Shown: positions 24,362 through 32,689 of the stretch, piece by piece
Position numbering within the stretch: position 1 is the first letter of the stretch
Layout of the letters: every line of letters begins with the position of its first letter
Assembly: GCF_003633755.1 (NCBI RefSeq)
Contig: NZ_RBIL01000002.1
Coordinates: 1,178,001 to 1,242,000 of the forward strand
DNA from: Solirubrobacter pauli
Lineage (GTDB): Bacteria > Actinomycetota > Thermoleophilia > Solirubrobacterales > Solirubrobacteraceae
Length of the DNA: 64,000 bases
Direction: 5' to 3'
Translations under genes and position numbers: made by a program
The notes under the pieces: generated by a model
What the model was told of the DNA's origin: nothing
The model's input: the letters and a program-made list of their open reading frames with translations, nothing else
The model's database searches: none

Positions 24362-25690
24362 GTGGGCAAGCAGATCGTGCGACGCATCGTGCTCGCATTG
24401 ACGGCGGTGCTCGCGGCGCTCGGCATGAGCGCCGGCGCGGCCGCCGCCGCTGACCTTCCGCGACAGTGGGACCGCAAGGCGGTCGCCGTCAACCACGACC
24501 CCGAGAACACCTTCCTGCTGCGGCCGGGCCAGATCCTCGTCGGCCCCGGCGACGCGGCCGACGCCCAGCGCGTCCTCACCGAGTACAAGCCGCGCGAGCA
24601 GCGCCCCTTCGGCCTCACGCTCCTCACCACCACGCCGAAGACCAAGGACCCCGCGCGCGAGGTGCTCGACGCGCTCGCCCGCGTCCGCAAGGCCACGGCC
24701 AACCGGCCCGAGGGCCCCGTGCAGGTCGCGCCCAACCACGTCTTCGTCGGCGAGTCCAGCGCGATCAACTTCCAGGGCGAGCCGCGCATCCAGGGCGGCC
24801 CGGGTTCGACCGTCCGGCCCGCGGCGCTTCCGGCCGCGCTCCCGCAGCGCACCTCCCAGGTGGCCGACGGCACCGGCGCGAAGATCGCCGTCCTCGACAC
24901 CGGCCTGTTCGACCACGAGTGGCTGCGCGACGTCGTCCGCGCCCCCGGCAGCGCGGACACGTGGGACGCGAACGGCGACGGCTACGGCGACGCCGAGGCC
25001 GGTCACGGCACGTTCATCGCCGGCCTGATCCGCCAGGTCGCGCCCGCCGCGGAGATCTACGCCGCCAAGGTGCTGGACTCGCACGGCGTCGGCGACGACT
25101 TCGGCGTCGCCGCGGCGATGGCCCTGCTGCCGGCGGACACCGACGTGATCAACCTGTCGCTCGGCGGCTACACCGACCGCGACCAGCCGCCGCTGGCGAT
25201 CCTCAACGCCATGCGCCAGCTCGGCGGCAAGCGCGCCGTCGTCGCGGCCGCGGGCAACCACGGCTCCAGCCGCCCGTTCTGGCCGGCCGCGTTCGGCCCG
25301 GTCCTCGGCGTCGGCGCGGTGGAGGGCGGCGAGGGCAAGTGGGCGCGCGCCCCGTACTCCAACTCCGGCCGCTGGGTCGACGCCACCGCCCGCGGCTCCC
25401 AGCTGCAGTCGACGTTCACGCGCGCGAAGACGCTGCTCGCGCTCGGCACCAGCCCCAGCCCGCTGGACCCGACGATCGCGTTCGACGGCTGGGCGACCTG
25501 GGACGGGACGTCGTTCGCGACCCCGATCGCTTCGGCCATGATCGCCCGCACGATGAGCCGCGCCGGCCTGGGCACCGGCGCCGAGGCGCAGCTCCAGCTG
25601 ACGCTCACCGCTCCGCCCACGCCCGCCCCGGAGTTCCCGCGCGCCGTCCTGCTGGACGAGCTCGAGGGCAAGGGCGAGCCGGCGTCCTAG
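24362..25690 (+). CDS. Secreted subtilisin-like serine protease (S8, compact)
   Basis: A 442-residue exported S8 peptidase. It has a signal peptide (about 1-30, ending AGAAAAA), a propeptide-like region to about 165, then the triad Asp179 (IAVLDTG), His215 (GHGTFIAG) and Ser384 (GTSFATP), with oxyanion Asn299 (AAGNHG). It lacks the Ig repeats of the giant subtilase and has no C-terminal membrane helix, so it is not a mycosin of a type VII secretion system. The GTG start is fixed by an AGGAGG site 5 nt upstream; an upstream in-frame ATG would add a basic shadow sequence. The stop codon shares CTAG with the convergent response-regulator gene. Confidence 0.9.
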   Translation: MGKQIVRRIVLALTAVLAALGMSAGAAAAADLPRQWDRKAVAVNHDPENTFLLRPGQILVGPGDAADAQRVLTEYKPREQRPFGLTLLTTTPKTKDPAREVLDALARVRKATANRPEGPVQVAPNHVFVGESSAINFQGEPRIQGGPGSTVRPAALPAALPQRTSQVADGTGAKIAVLDTGLFDHEWLRDVVRAPGSADTWDANGDGYGDAEAGHGTFIAGLIRQVAPAAEIYAAKVLDSHGVGDDFGVAAAMALLPADTDVINLSLGGYTDRDQPPLAILNAMRQLGGKRAVVAAAGNHGSSRPFWPAAFGPVLGVGAVEGGEGKWARAPYSNSGRWVDATARGSQLQSTFTRAKTLLALGTSPSPLDPTIAFDGWATWDGTSFATPIASAMIARTMSRAGLGTGAEAQLQLTLTAPPTPAPEFPRAVLLDELEGKGEPAS

Positions 25691-26049
25691 CCGGCCGCGG
25701 CGGCGACCGCGCGGAGGACGCTCGTCACCCGCGCGGAGTCGCCCTTGCCGAACCAGTGGTCGGCCTCGTGCTCGTCCTCGGGCGGCTGGCTGGAGACGAC
25801 GATCACCGGGATCGTGCTGAGCGCGACGTTCTCACGCACGCGCTTGATCAGCGCGTGGCCGTCGAGCTTGGGCATCTCGATGTCGGTGACGATCACCGCC
25901 GGCTTGAGGCCGGACAGCAGGATCCGGTGGGCCTGGAGGCCGTCGGTGGCCGTGGCCGGCTTCAGGCCCGCACCGGTGGCCCAGGCGGACAGCAGCATGA
26001 GGGAGACCGGGTCGTCGTCGACGACCAACGCGGACGGGAGCTCGGGCAT
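25687..26049 (-). CDS. Stand-alone response-regulator receiver (CheY-like)
   Basis: A 120-residue receiver domain. The acidic pocket is DDD at 11-13, the phosphoacceptor is Asp56 in VTDIEMP, and the signalling Ser/Thr and Lys fall in VVSS (84-87) and Lys102 (GKGD, replacing the usual KP). There is no output domain, so it must act by protein contact. It lies 45 bp downstream of the large GGDEF-EAL protein on the same strand and is probably part of the same transcript. This suggests it takes part in a phosphorelay feeding c-di-GMP control. No histidine kinase is nearby. It converges with the subtilase with a shared CTAG. Confidence 0.88.
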   Translation of the reverse strand: MPELPSALVVDDDPVSLMLLSAWATGAGLKPATATDGLQAHRILLSGLKPAVIVTDIEMPKLDGHALIKRVRENVALSTIPVIVVSSQPPEDEHEADHWFGKGDSARVTSVLRAVAAAAG

Positions 26050-26094
26050 GCCGAGTGCATCGTCAGCGGACCTCGCGGTCCGGTCAATGGCGCG

Positions 26095-28812
26095 TCAAGA
26101 GACGGTCAAGCTGGGCGGCGCCGAGGCGGCGGCGCGCGGCATCGGCTCCGGCCGGCCGTAGTGGTAGCCCTGCGCGTGGTCGACGCCGTGCTCGCGCAGC
26201 CGGGCGACGGTCTCCGCGTCCTCCACGAACTCGGCGATCGTCTTCAGCCCGAGCCCGCGCGCGATGTCCACCATCGCCTTCACGACGACCTGGTCGGTGT
26301 CGCTGGTCGTGAGGCCCTTGACGAAGTCGCCGTCGATCTTCAGGTAGTCGAGCGGCAGGTGCTTGAGGTAGTAGAAGGAGGCGAAGCCGGCGCCGAAGTC
26401 GTCGAGCGCGAAGCGGCAGCCGAGCTGCTTGAGGCGCTCCGCGAACGTCTGCGCGTCGCGCATGTTGGTGATCGCGGCGGTCTCGGTGATCTCGAACACG
26501 AGCCGGGCCGGGTCGATCCCGGTGAGCGCGATCTCGCGCTCGATCAGCTCGGGCAGCTCCGGGTCGCCGATCGAGCGGCCCGAGAGGTTGACCTCGATCC
26601 GCAGCCCGTCCGCGACGCGGCCGTCGGCGAGCGCGTGGATGGCGTTCTTGACGACCCAGCGGTCCAGTTCCCCGATCAGCCCGAAGTGCTCGGCGGGCTC
26701 GATGAACGCGCCCGGCGGGATGATCTTGCCGTCGCTGGACACCATGCGCAGCAGCAGCTCGTAGTGGGTGGCGTGGCCGCTGGCGAGCTCGACGATCGGC
26801 TGCCAGTACAGGACGAACCGGTCCTCGTCGAGCGCGCGACGGACCTGGTCGGCCCAGTCGAGGCGGGCCTGCATGCCGGCGACGCGGTCGTCGTTGCGGT
26901 CGGTGACGTGGTACCCGTCGCCGCCCGCCTCCTTGGCGGCGTACATTGCGAGGTCGGCGGCGGCGAGGACGCTCTCCGGCGCGGTGTCGTTGGTCCGGAA
27001 CGGGACGACGCCGACGGACGCGGTGATCGAGACGGCGATCGTCCCGAGCGTGATCCGCTGCTCGCGGACGGCGCTGACCACGGCGACCGCGGTGCGCTCG
27101 GCGGCGTCACGGTCGGCGCCGTCGAGCAGGATCGCGAACTCGTCGCCACCCAGGCGCGCCACGACGGCGTCGTCGCCGAGGACGGTGTGCAACGCGCCGG
27201 CGATCGTGCGGACCATCGCGTCGCCGGCGGTGTGGCCGTGGACGTCGTTGATGTACTTGAAGCGGTCGAGGTCGAGCAGGAGCATCGCGCCGTGCTGGTC
27301 GCGCCGCTGGGCGTAGGCGGCGAGCTCCTCCTCGAAGCGGCGGCGGTTGAACAGCCGCGTGATGTGGTCGTGGTCGGCCTGGTGGCGGAGCTGCGCCTCG
27401 AAGCGGCGGCGCTCGGTGACGTCGCGCAGGATGCACGTGGCGACGGCGTCCTCGTCGTCGGTGACGGCGCCGAAGGTGACCTCGAGCGGGAACTCGTGCC
27501 CGTCCTTGCGGCGGCCGGTCAGCTCGACGCCCGGCGCCAGCGGCAGCTCGCGCGAGCTCGCGGCGAACAGCTCCTGCACGGGGCGGCCGACCAGCTCGCT
27601 GCGGCCGTAGCCGAACAGCTGCTCGGTGCGCGCGTTGGCGAGCACGATGTTGCCGGAGGCGTCGACCTCGACGATCGGGTCCGGCGCGGTCTCCAGCACG
27701 CGGGCCTGCTCCTCGGCCCGGACGCGGTCGGAGATGTCGCGGATGATGCCGCCGAAGAAGCGGCCCTCGTCCTCGTCCCAGCAGGACAGCGACAGCTCGA
27801 TCGGGAACTCGCTGCCGTCGGCGCGCATGCCCACGACCTCGACGGTGCGGCCCATGATCCGCGCGTCGGCGCGGTTGGCGGAGACGCGGCGCAGGCCGGC
27901 GTCGTGGGCCGCGCGGAAGCGCTCGGGCATCAGGACGGACAGCGGCTTGCCGACCATCTCCCGGCGGTCGGTGCCGAACATGCGCTCGGCGGCGGAGTTC
28001 CAGGAGACGATCAGGCCGGAGCTGTCGGCGGTGATGATCGCGTCGCTGGTGGACTCGCGGAAGGAGGTGAAGCGGTCCTCGGACGCGCGCAGCGCCTTCG
28101 CGCTGCGCATCCCGGCGATCCGGCGCCCGACCTGGCGGCCGATGTGCGAGGCGACCTCGAGCAGGCGGTCGTCCGGCGCCACGGTGCGCGTCGAGAAGCA
28201 CTCGATCACCGCGACGATCTCCCCCGCGCTGGAGATCGGGAAGGAGAACGCGCCGCGCAGGCCCGCCTCGGCGGCGACCGCGTTGCGGGGGAAGTTGGCG
28301 TCGCAGCTGAGGTCGACGATCCACTCGGCGCGGCCGCTCTCGAGCACGCGGCCGGGCAGACCCACGCCCCGGACCATCGGCATCCGCTCGGTCTCCGTGC
28401 GGAAGCCGGCGTAGCGCGTGACGTCACCGAGGTACCAGAGCGAGGAGGACAGCAGGCGTTCGCGGCGGTGCGGGTCGGCGACGTAGACGTGCCCGACGGG
28501 CCAGCCCGTCCAGCGGCACAGCTGGTCCACGCAGGCGCGCAGCACGTCGTCGACGCGCGTGGCGCGGTCCGTCGCCTCCGCGACCCGCTCGATCAGGCCG
28601 ACCAGCGCGGAGTCGCCGGCGGCGGGCGCGGCGGGCACATCGGACGTGGCCTTGCGGGACCGCGACAGCGAGATCGCGGCCGCCCCCGCGCTGACTGCGG
28701 CCGCGAGGGCAGCGACGCGCGCTTCTGGAGTGCTCGACCGAGACATCGCTCTGGACATCGGCACAAGCACCTTCGCCCTGAAGGCGGAAACGTCCCATGA
28801 TTGACCGTTCAT
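26095..28812 (-). CDS. GAF-PAS-PAS-GGDEF-EAL c-di-GMP turnover protein
   Basis: A 905-residue signalling protein. A weakly hydrophobic N-terminal segment (about 33-50) is followed by a GAF domain (about 60-215), two PAS domains (about 245-460; VSWNSAAERMFG and VLANARTEQLFGYGRSELVG), a GGDEF domain with an intact RLGGDEF near 554, and an EAL domain. In the EAL domain the signature is ELLLR near 684, with NLSG, EITE, LDDFGAG (near 803), LKIDG, AEFVE and QGYHYGRP all present. Catalytic residues for both cyclase and phosphodiesterase look intact. The RxxD inhibitory site upstream of GGDEF is absent. It is bifunctional or regulated between activities, and is followed by a receiver gene in the same direction. 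Confidence 0.93.
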   Translation of the reverse strand: MNGQSWDVSAFRAKVLVPMSRAMSRSSTPEARVAALAAAVSAGAAAISLSRSRKATSDVPAAPAAGDSALVGLIERVAEATDRATRVDDVLRACVDQLCRWTGWPVGHVYVADPHRRERLLSSSLWYLGDVTRYAGFRTETERMPMVRGVGLPGRVLESGRAEWIVDLSCDANFPRNAVAAEAGLRGAFSFPISSAGEIVAVIECFSTRTVAPDDRLLEVASHIGRQVGRRIAGMRSAKALRASEDRFTSFRESTSDAIITADSSGLIVSWNSAAERMFGTDRREMVGKPLSVLMPERFRAAHDAGLRRVSANRADARIMGRTVEVVGMRADGSEFPIELSLSCWDEDEGRFFGGIIRDISDRVRAEEQARVLETAPDPIVEVDASGNIVLANARTEQLFGYGRSELVGRPVQELFAASSRELPLAPGVELTGRRKDGHEFPLEVTFGAVTDDEDAVATCILRDVTERRRFEAQLRHQADHDHITRLFNRRRFEEELAAYAQRRDQHGAMLLLDLDRFKYINDVHGHTAGDAMVRTIAGALHTVLGDDAVVARLGGDEFAILLDGADRDAAERTAVAVVSAVREQRITLGTIAVSITASVGVVPFRTNDTAPESVLAAADLAMYAAKEAGGDGYHVTDRNDDRVAGMQARLDWADQVRRALDEDRFVLYWQPIVELASGHATHYELLLRMVSSDGKIIPPGAFIEPAEHFGLIGELDRWVVKNAIHALADGRVADGLRIEVNLSGRSIGDPELPELIEREIALTGIDPARLVFEITETAAITNMRDAQTFAERLKQLGCRFALDDFGAGFASFYYLKHLPLDYLKIDGDFVKGLTTSDTDQVVVKAMVDIARGLGLKTIAEFVEDAETVARLREHGVDHAQGYHYGRPEPMPRAAASAPPSLTVS

Positions 28813-29328
28813 CGCCTTACCGATCCGTAGGCTTCCTGCCGGTGGTGAGCGCTCTGCAGGTGATCCGTCGGCTGGTCGGCCTGGAGGTGGTCACACCGAT
28901 CGCCGGCGGCCTCGATCACCGTGCTATCTGGTCGGAAGCGACCTCGTGACGCGGTTCGGCGCGGGTTCGCGCGAGGCGGCGGCGGTGCTCACGGCGTCCC
29001 CTCGTCGGCTGCCACTTCCCGTCCCCGTCCCCGTCACGTCGACGAGAACGTCGGGTGCTTGGTCGTCTGGAGCGTGTGCGGTACGTCACTCCTGGACGTC
29101 CCGTCCCCCACGAAGGGGAGCTTCGCGCCCGCGATGGTGAGGTTCGCGGCGGCGGGGCACGCGCTCGACGGCGCGGCGTCCCCGGGGGCGGGTTCGCCGC
29201 GCGAACGTCGAGTTTTGTACCTATGCGGTCGGTTTCGCGACGTTCGCGTGCCGGACGCCGCGGGCGCGGGTTGGCCTCGCCCAGACGCGGCAGCGCACCC
29301 GAGCGCGTCCGGCGCGGAGCTCCACGCC
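28813..29328. other. 516-bp gap with no convincing gene
   Basis: The stretch is less coding-like than its neighbours. On the plus strand a TAGGCT at 28828-28833 precedes a 35-codon GTG frame (28842-28949, VVSALQVIRRLVGLEVV...) that could be a tiny leaderless ORF, but nothing supports it further. An 11-bp inverted repeat lies at 29200-29210/29238-29248. No RNA gene is recognisable. Confidence 0.4.
29200..29248. repeat. 11-bp inverted repeat with 27-nt spacer
   Basis: CGCGAACGTCG and CGACGTTCGCG flank a locally T-rich spacer (it contains GTTTTGTACC). It lies about 80 bp from the 3' end of the ROK gene. It could be part of a terminator or a binding site; the long loop argues against a simple terminator. 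Confidence 0.35.
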
Positions 29329-30402
29329 CTACGCCGCCGCAGCCGCCACGAGCGCATCGCGCAGCGCGTCCAACGCCGCCGCCCGGGCTGCCGTCAACGC
29401 CGGCTCGACCGTCACGGCCGCCGCCTCGACCGGAACGGCCCGCGGCTCGGCCGCGACCATCTCGTGCAGCGCCGGGGCAATCGCCGGTCCCCACGGGCCG
29501 CCGACGAGCACGACCGCAGGGTCGACGAGCGCGACGACCGCCGACAGCACACCGGCCAGCGCTCGCGCCAGCGCCGGGTGCGTCTCGGTCGCGTCGAGCA
29601 GCTTCGGGACGTCGATCGCCGTCGAGCCGGGCCGGCGCAGGCCGAGGGCCGCGAAGACGTCGGTCAGGCGTGTCGCCGAGCCGTCCGGGCCGGTGGTGAG
29701 CACGTGCGCGATCTCGCCGGCCAGGCCGGCGTGGCCGCGGCGGACCGCTTCGTCGCTCACGACCGCCAGGCCGAGGCCCTCGCCGAGGTAGAGGTAGGCG
29801 AAGTCGCGCCCACCGTCCTCGGCGCGCGCCGCCCAGTTGACGTCGTTGTCGACCGTGACCGGGCCGGCGACGAGATCCGCGAGCACCGCCGGGGCGTCCA
29901 GCGCGCCGAGCAGGAACGGCAGGTCGGGCAGCTCGACCAGCCGACCGGAGGCACGGTCGACCGGGTCGGCCGCGCTCACGACCGCAAGCCGGAACCGCCC
30001 GGCCGCCCCCGCCACCTTGGCCGCCACGTCTCGCAGCGCGCTCGCCACGCGGCCCGCGGCCGGGACGGGGGAGACCGCCCGCGCGACGACGTCGCCGTAC
30101 GCGTCGACGGCCTCGGCGACGAGCCCGTCGGGTGCCAGCGACACGACGAGCGCGCGGCCGCTGGTCGGCGCGAGCGCGTAGTAGGTCCCGACGCGGCCGC
30201 GGCCCGTGGTGCGCTCACCCGTGTCGACGACCGCGCCGCTCTCGCCCAGGCGGCGCACGCTCTCGGAGACCGTCGGCTTCGACAGGCCCGTCAGCGCGGC
30301 GAGCTCCGCCCGGGTCGCGCGCCGCGCACCCATCAGCGCGCGCAGGACGTGCTCGTCCGACAACGAGCGGAGCAGGTCGAGCGTGGGCTTGGTCGGGGCC
30401 AC
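29329..30402 (-). CDS. ROK-family transcriptional repressor
   Basis: A 357-residue ROK protein. It has an N-terminal MarR-like winged helix (LSDEHVLRALMGARRATRAELAALTGLSKPTVSESVRRL in segments) and a C-terminal ROK domain with VDNDVNWAARAE and GHAGLAGEIAHV. The family's zinc-ligand motif CxCGxxGC is missing: the region after GEIAHV reads TTGPDGSATR. The sugar-kinase fold is kept but metal-dependent inducer binding may differ. The GTG start lies 7 nt after TAAAGT on the minus strand (leaderless). It is divergent from a DUF1479 gene, and two copies of a 21-bp pseudo-palindrome lie between them, the likely ROK operators. Confidence 0.88.
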   Translation of the reverse strand: MAPTKPTLDLLRSLSDEHVLRALMGARRATRAELAALTGLSKPTVSESVRRLGESGAVVDTGERTTGRGRVGTYYALAPTSGRALVVSLAPDGLVAEAVDAYGDVVARAVSPVPAAGRVASALRDVAAKVAGAAGRFRLAVVSAADPVDRASGRLVELPDLPFLLGALDAPAVLADLVAGPVTVDNDVNWAARAEDGGRDFAYLYLGEGLGLAVVSDEAVRRGHAGLAGEIAHVLTTGPDGSATRLTDVFAALGLRRPGSTAIDVPKLLDATETHPALARALAGVLSAVVALVDPAVVLVGGPWGPAIAPALHEMVAAEPRAVPVEAAAVTVEPALTAARAAALDALRDALVAAAAA

Positions 30403-30412
30403 GACGCGAACT

Positions 30413-30433
30413 TTAGGAAGGACTCTTGCCCAA
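30413..30433. promoter_or_regulatory. Putative ROK operator 1
   Basis: A 21-bp pseudo-palindrome containing TAGGAAGGACTCTTGCC. It overlaps the -10 (TAAAGT) of the ROK gene itself, so it suits autorepression. The same sequence pattern, TAG(G/T)AAG-A-TC-TGCC, recurs 48 bp away. Confidence 0.6.
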
Positions 30434-30460
30434 AGCGAGCGAGCACGGTATCTTGCAGTT

Positions 30461-30481
30461 CTAGTAAGCAGTCCTGCCTAG
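30461..30481. promoter_or_regulatory. Putative ROK operator 2
   Basis: A 21-bp pseudo-palindrome beginning CTAGTAAG and ending CTGCCTAG. It sits immediately upstream of the AGGAGAGA ribosome site of the DUF1479 gene, within its leader or start site. Binding here should block the oxygenase gene. Confidence 0.6.
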
Positions 30482-30496
30482 AGGAGAGACGCACCG

Positions 30497-31774
30497 ATGG
30501 CGACCACCACCGAGCTTCCGCACTGGGAGACCACACCCGAGGACCTGAAGGCCGCGACCCGCGAGATCAAGGCCGCGATCCGCGCGCGCATCGAGGCGTC
30601 GGGGCGCACGGTGGAGGAGATCTGGGACGTGATCACGACCCAGCTGACCGAGCGCGTCGAGGAGATCGAGGCGGCCAAGGCCCGCGGCGAGAACGTCTGG
30701 CCGGTCGTCGAGTACGCCGACATCGAGGCCGGCCGGGTCACGCCGGAGCAGCTCGCCAACTTGAAGAAGCGCGGGTGCGTGGTCATCCGCGGCCACTTCC
30801 CGCGTGAGCAGGCGCTCCGCTGGGACCAGGACATCGTCGACTACGTCGAGCGCAACCACTTCTTCGAGGACTACAAGGGCCCGGGGGACGACTTCTTCGG
30901 CAGCGTCGGCTCGAAGCCCGAGATCTTCCCGGTCTACTGGTCACCCGCCCAGATGGAGGCGCGCCAGAGCGACCGGATGGCCAGCGTGCAGTCGTTCCTC
31001 AACCACCTGTGGACGTACGAGTCCGAGGGCACGCGGTGGTTCGACCCGGACCGCGACTCGCTGTACCCGGACCGCATCCGCCGCCGCCCGCCCGGAGCGA
31101 GCTCCGGCGGTCTCGGCGCACACCTCGATCCGGGCACGCTCGACCTGTGGATGACCGAGGCCTACCAGCAGGCCTTCCGCCACCTGTTCGACGGCTCGAT
31201 CGAGCAGTACGACCCGTGGGACGCGTCCTACCGCACGTCCGGCCCGCAGTACCCGGGCACGACGATGTGCAGCGTCTTCCGCACCTTCCAGGGCTGGACC
31301 GCGCTCAGCGACATGGCGCACGACCAGGGCGTCCTGCACACCGTCCCGATCCCCGAGGCGATGGCGTACCTGATGCTGCGCCCGCTGCTGGACGACGTCG
31401 CCGACGACGACATGTGCGGCACGACCGTCAACCAGGTCTTCCCGGCGATCGAGAAGTGGCATCCGCTGCTGATGCGCGCGCTCGTCGGCATCCCGGACGT
31501 GCAGGCCGGCGACTCCGTCTGGTGGCACTGCGACATGATCCACGCCGTCGCGCCGGTCACCGACCAGCAAGGTTGGGGCAACGTGATGTACATCCCGGCC
31601 GCGCCGTGGTGCCCGCGCAACGAGCGCTACGCCGAGAAGGTCCGCGCCGCGTTCGAAGCCGGCGAGAGCCCGAGCGACTTCCCCGAGGAGCACTACGAGC
31701 GCACGTGGCCGGACCGCTTCCAGCCCGAGCAGCTCAACGCGACCGGCCGCCGCGGCCTCGGCATGGAGGACTAG
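30497..31774 (+). CDS. DUF1479 (YbiU-type) putative Fe(II)/2-oxoglutarate-like oxygenase
   Basis: A 425-residue protein of the YbiU/DUF1479 family, a branch of the double-stranded beta-helix (cupin-like) oxygenases. Candidate iron ligands are His209 and Asp211 in GAHLDPGTLDLW (the HxD motif) and a distal His in GDSVWWHCDMIHAVAPV (His344 or His349). The substrate is unknown. Control by an adjacent ROK repressor with two operator copies suggests induction by a sugar or sugar-like compound, so a sugar or sugar-acid substrate is a reasonable guess. It starts with ATG after AGGAGAGACGCACCG. The stop codon shares CTAG with the convergent amidotransferase gene. Confidence 0.85.
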   Translation: MATTTELPHWETTPEDLKAATREIKAAIRARIEASGRTVEEIWDVITTQLTERVEEIEAAKARGENVWPVVEYADIEAGRVTPEQLANLKKRGCVVIRGHFPREQALRWDQDIVDYVERNHFFEDYKGPGDDFFGSVGSKPEIFPVYWSPAQMEARQSDRMASVQSFLNHLWTYESEGTRWFDPDRDSLYPDRIRRRPPGASSGGLGAHLDPGTLDLWMTEAYQQAFRHLFDGSIEQYDPWDASYRTSGPQYPGTTMCSVFRTFQGWTALSDMAHDQGVLHTVPIPEAMAYLMLRPLLDDVADDDMCGTTVNQVFPAIEKWHPLLMRALVGIPDVQAGDSVWWHCDMIHAVAPVTDQQGWGNVMYIPAAPWCPRNERYAEKVRAAFEAGESPSDFPEEHYERTWPDRFQPEQLNATGRRGLGMED

Positions 31775-32619
31775 ACCGCCGCGGGCACCGCCGGGGTGAA
31801 CGGCAGCTGCTCGTCCACGCCGCGCTGGATGATCAGCGCGGTCGCCTCCGGCACCTCGACCCAGACGCCGGGCAGCTCCTCGTTGAGCGGCTCGGAGACC
31901 ACGACCCGGTCCTCGTCGCTCAGGTGCGACAGCCGCGCGTTGTCGGGATACAACGCGCGGACGGTCGCGCCGTCGACCGACTCGTACAACGTGCGCGACC
32001 GGCCCTCGCTCGAATAGCGGACGGCGTACAGCCGCTCGCCGTCGCTCAGCCCGAGCGTCATCTGGATCGGATGCTCCACGCCGTGCGCCCGGCCGACCGC
32101 TTCCACGAACCCGACGGCCCGCTCGACGCCGCCGAGCGGGTCGTCCTCCAGGCCGAACGTCAGCGCCAGGTAGAAGAGCGTCTCGGAGTCCGTGGACCCG
32201 TGGATGCCGTCGAACAGGGACGGCTCGACGGCCAGCAGCAGCTCGCGCCGGATCACGTGGAAGTCCTCGATCAGCCCGTTGTGGACGAACAGCCACCGGC
32301 CGTGCTTGAAGGGATGCGAGTTGGTCTGCTGGACGGGCGTGCCGGTGGTCGCGCGGATGTGGGCGAGGAACAGCGGTGAGCGGATCTCGGCCGCGAGGTC
32401 GCGCAGGTTGGGGTCGTTCCACATCGGGTTGACGCTGCGGTAGCGGCGCGGGACGCCGTCGCCGTGCTCGGGGTACCAGCCGAGGCCGAACCCGTCCCCG
32501 TTGGTCGCCTCCACGCCCTGGCGGGCGTGCAGGCTCTGGTCGATCAGGCTGTGCTTCGTGCGGAACAGCAGCTCCTCGATCGCGAGCGGCTGCCCGAAGT
32601 AGGCGTTCCAGCGGCACAT
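31771..32619 (-). CDS. Class II glutamine amidotransferase (YafJ/EgtC-like)
   Basis: A 282-residue Ntn-hydrolase. The catalytic nucleophile is Cys2, exposed after Met removal (MCRWNAYFG). The glutamine-binding loops are NGDGFGLGWY (about 40-49), HIRATTGTPVQQTNSHPF and FVHNGLIEDF, and GSTDSETLFYL supplies the Asp that binds the substrate amine. This matches YafJ/EgtC-type stand-alone amidotransferases, which hydrolyse gamma-glutamyl amides. EgtC acts in ergothioneine synthesis, but no egtB or egtD is nearby. A specific pathway is therefore not assigned. The ATG start is fixed by the requirement for Cys2. Confidence 0.88.
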   Translation of the reverse strand: MCRWNAYFGQPLAIEELLFRTKHSLIDQSLHARQGVEATNGDGFGLGWYPEHGDGVPRRYRSVNPMWNDPNLRDLAAEIRSPLFLAHIRATTGTPVQQTNSHPFKHGRWLFVHNGLIEDFHVIRRELLLAVEPSLFDGIHGSTDSETLFYLALTFGLEDDPLGGVERAVGFVEAVGRAHGVEHPIQMTLGLSDGERLYAVRYSSEGRSRTLYESVDGATVRALYPDNARLSHLSDEDRVVVSEPLNEELPGVWVEVPEATALIIQRGVDEQLPFTPAVPAAV

Positions 32620-32689
32620 GCGGGCGACGATCGCAGCGCGGCGGACGGGCGCGCCTCACCCGCGGCGGATGACCCGCTATCAACCAGGC

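Noticed and set aside
24466-28800. A 1,444-codon plus-strand frame across the subtilase and the GGDEF-EAL gene
   Set aside because: It is Arg/His/Pro-rich shadow of known genes on both strands, with no domain.
31771-32619. Naming the class II amidotransferase egtC
   Set aside because: Ergothioneine partner genes (egtA, B, D) are not in the window; YafJ-type is equally possible.
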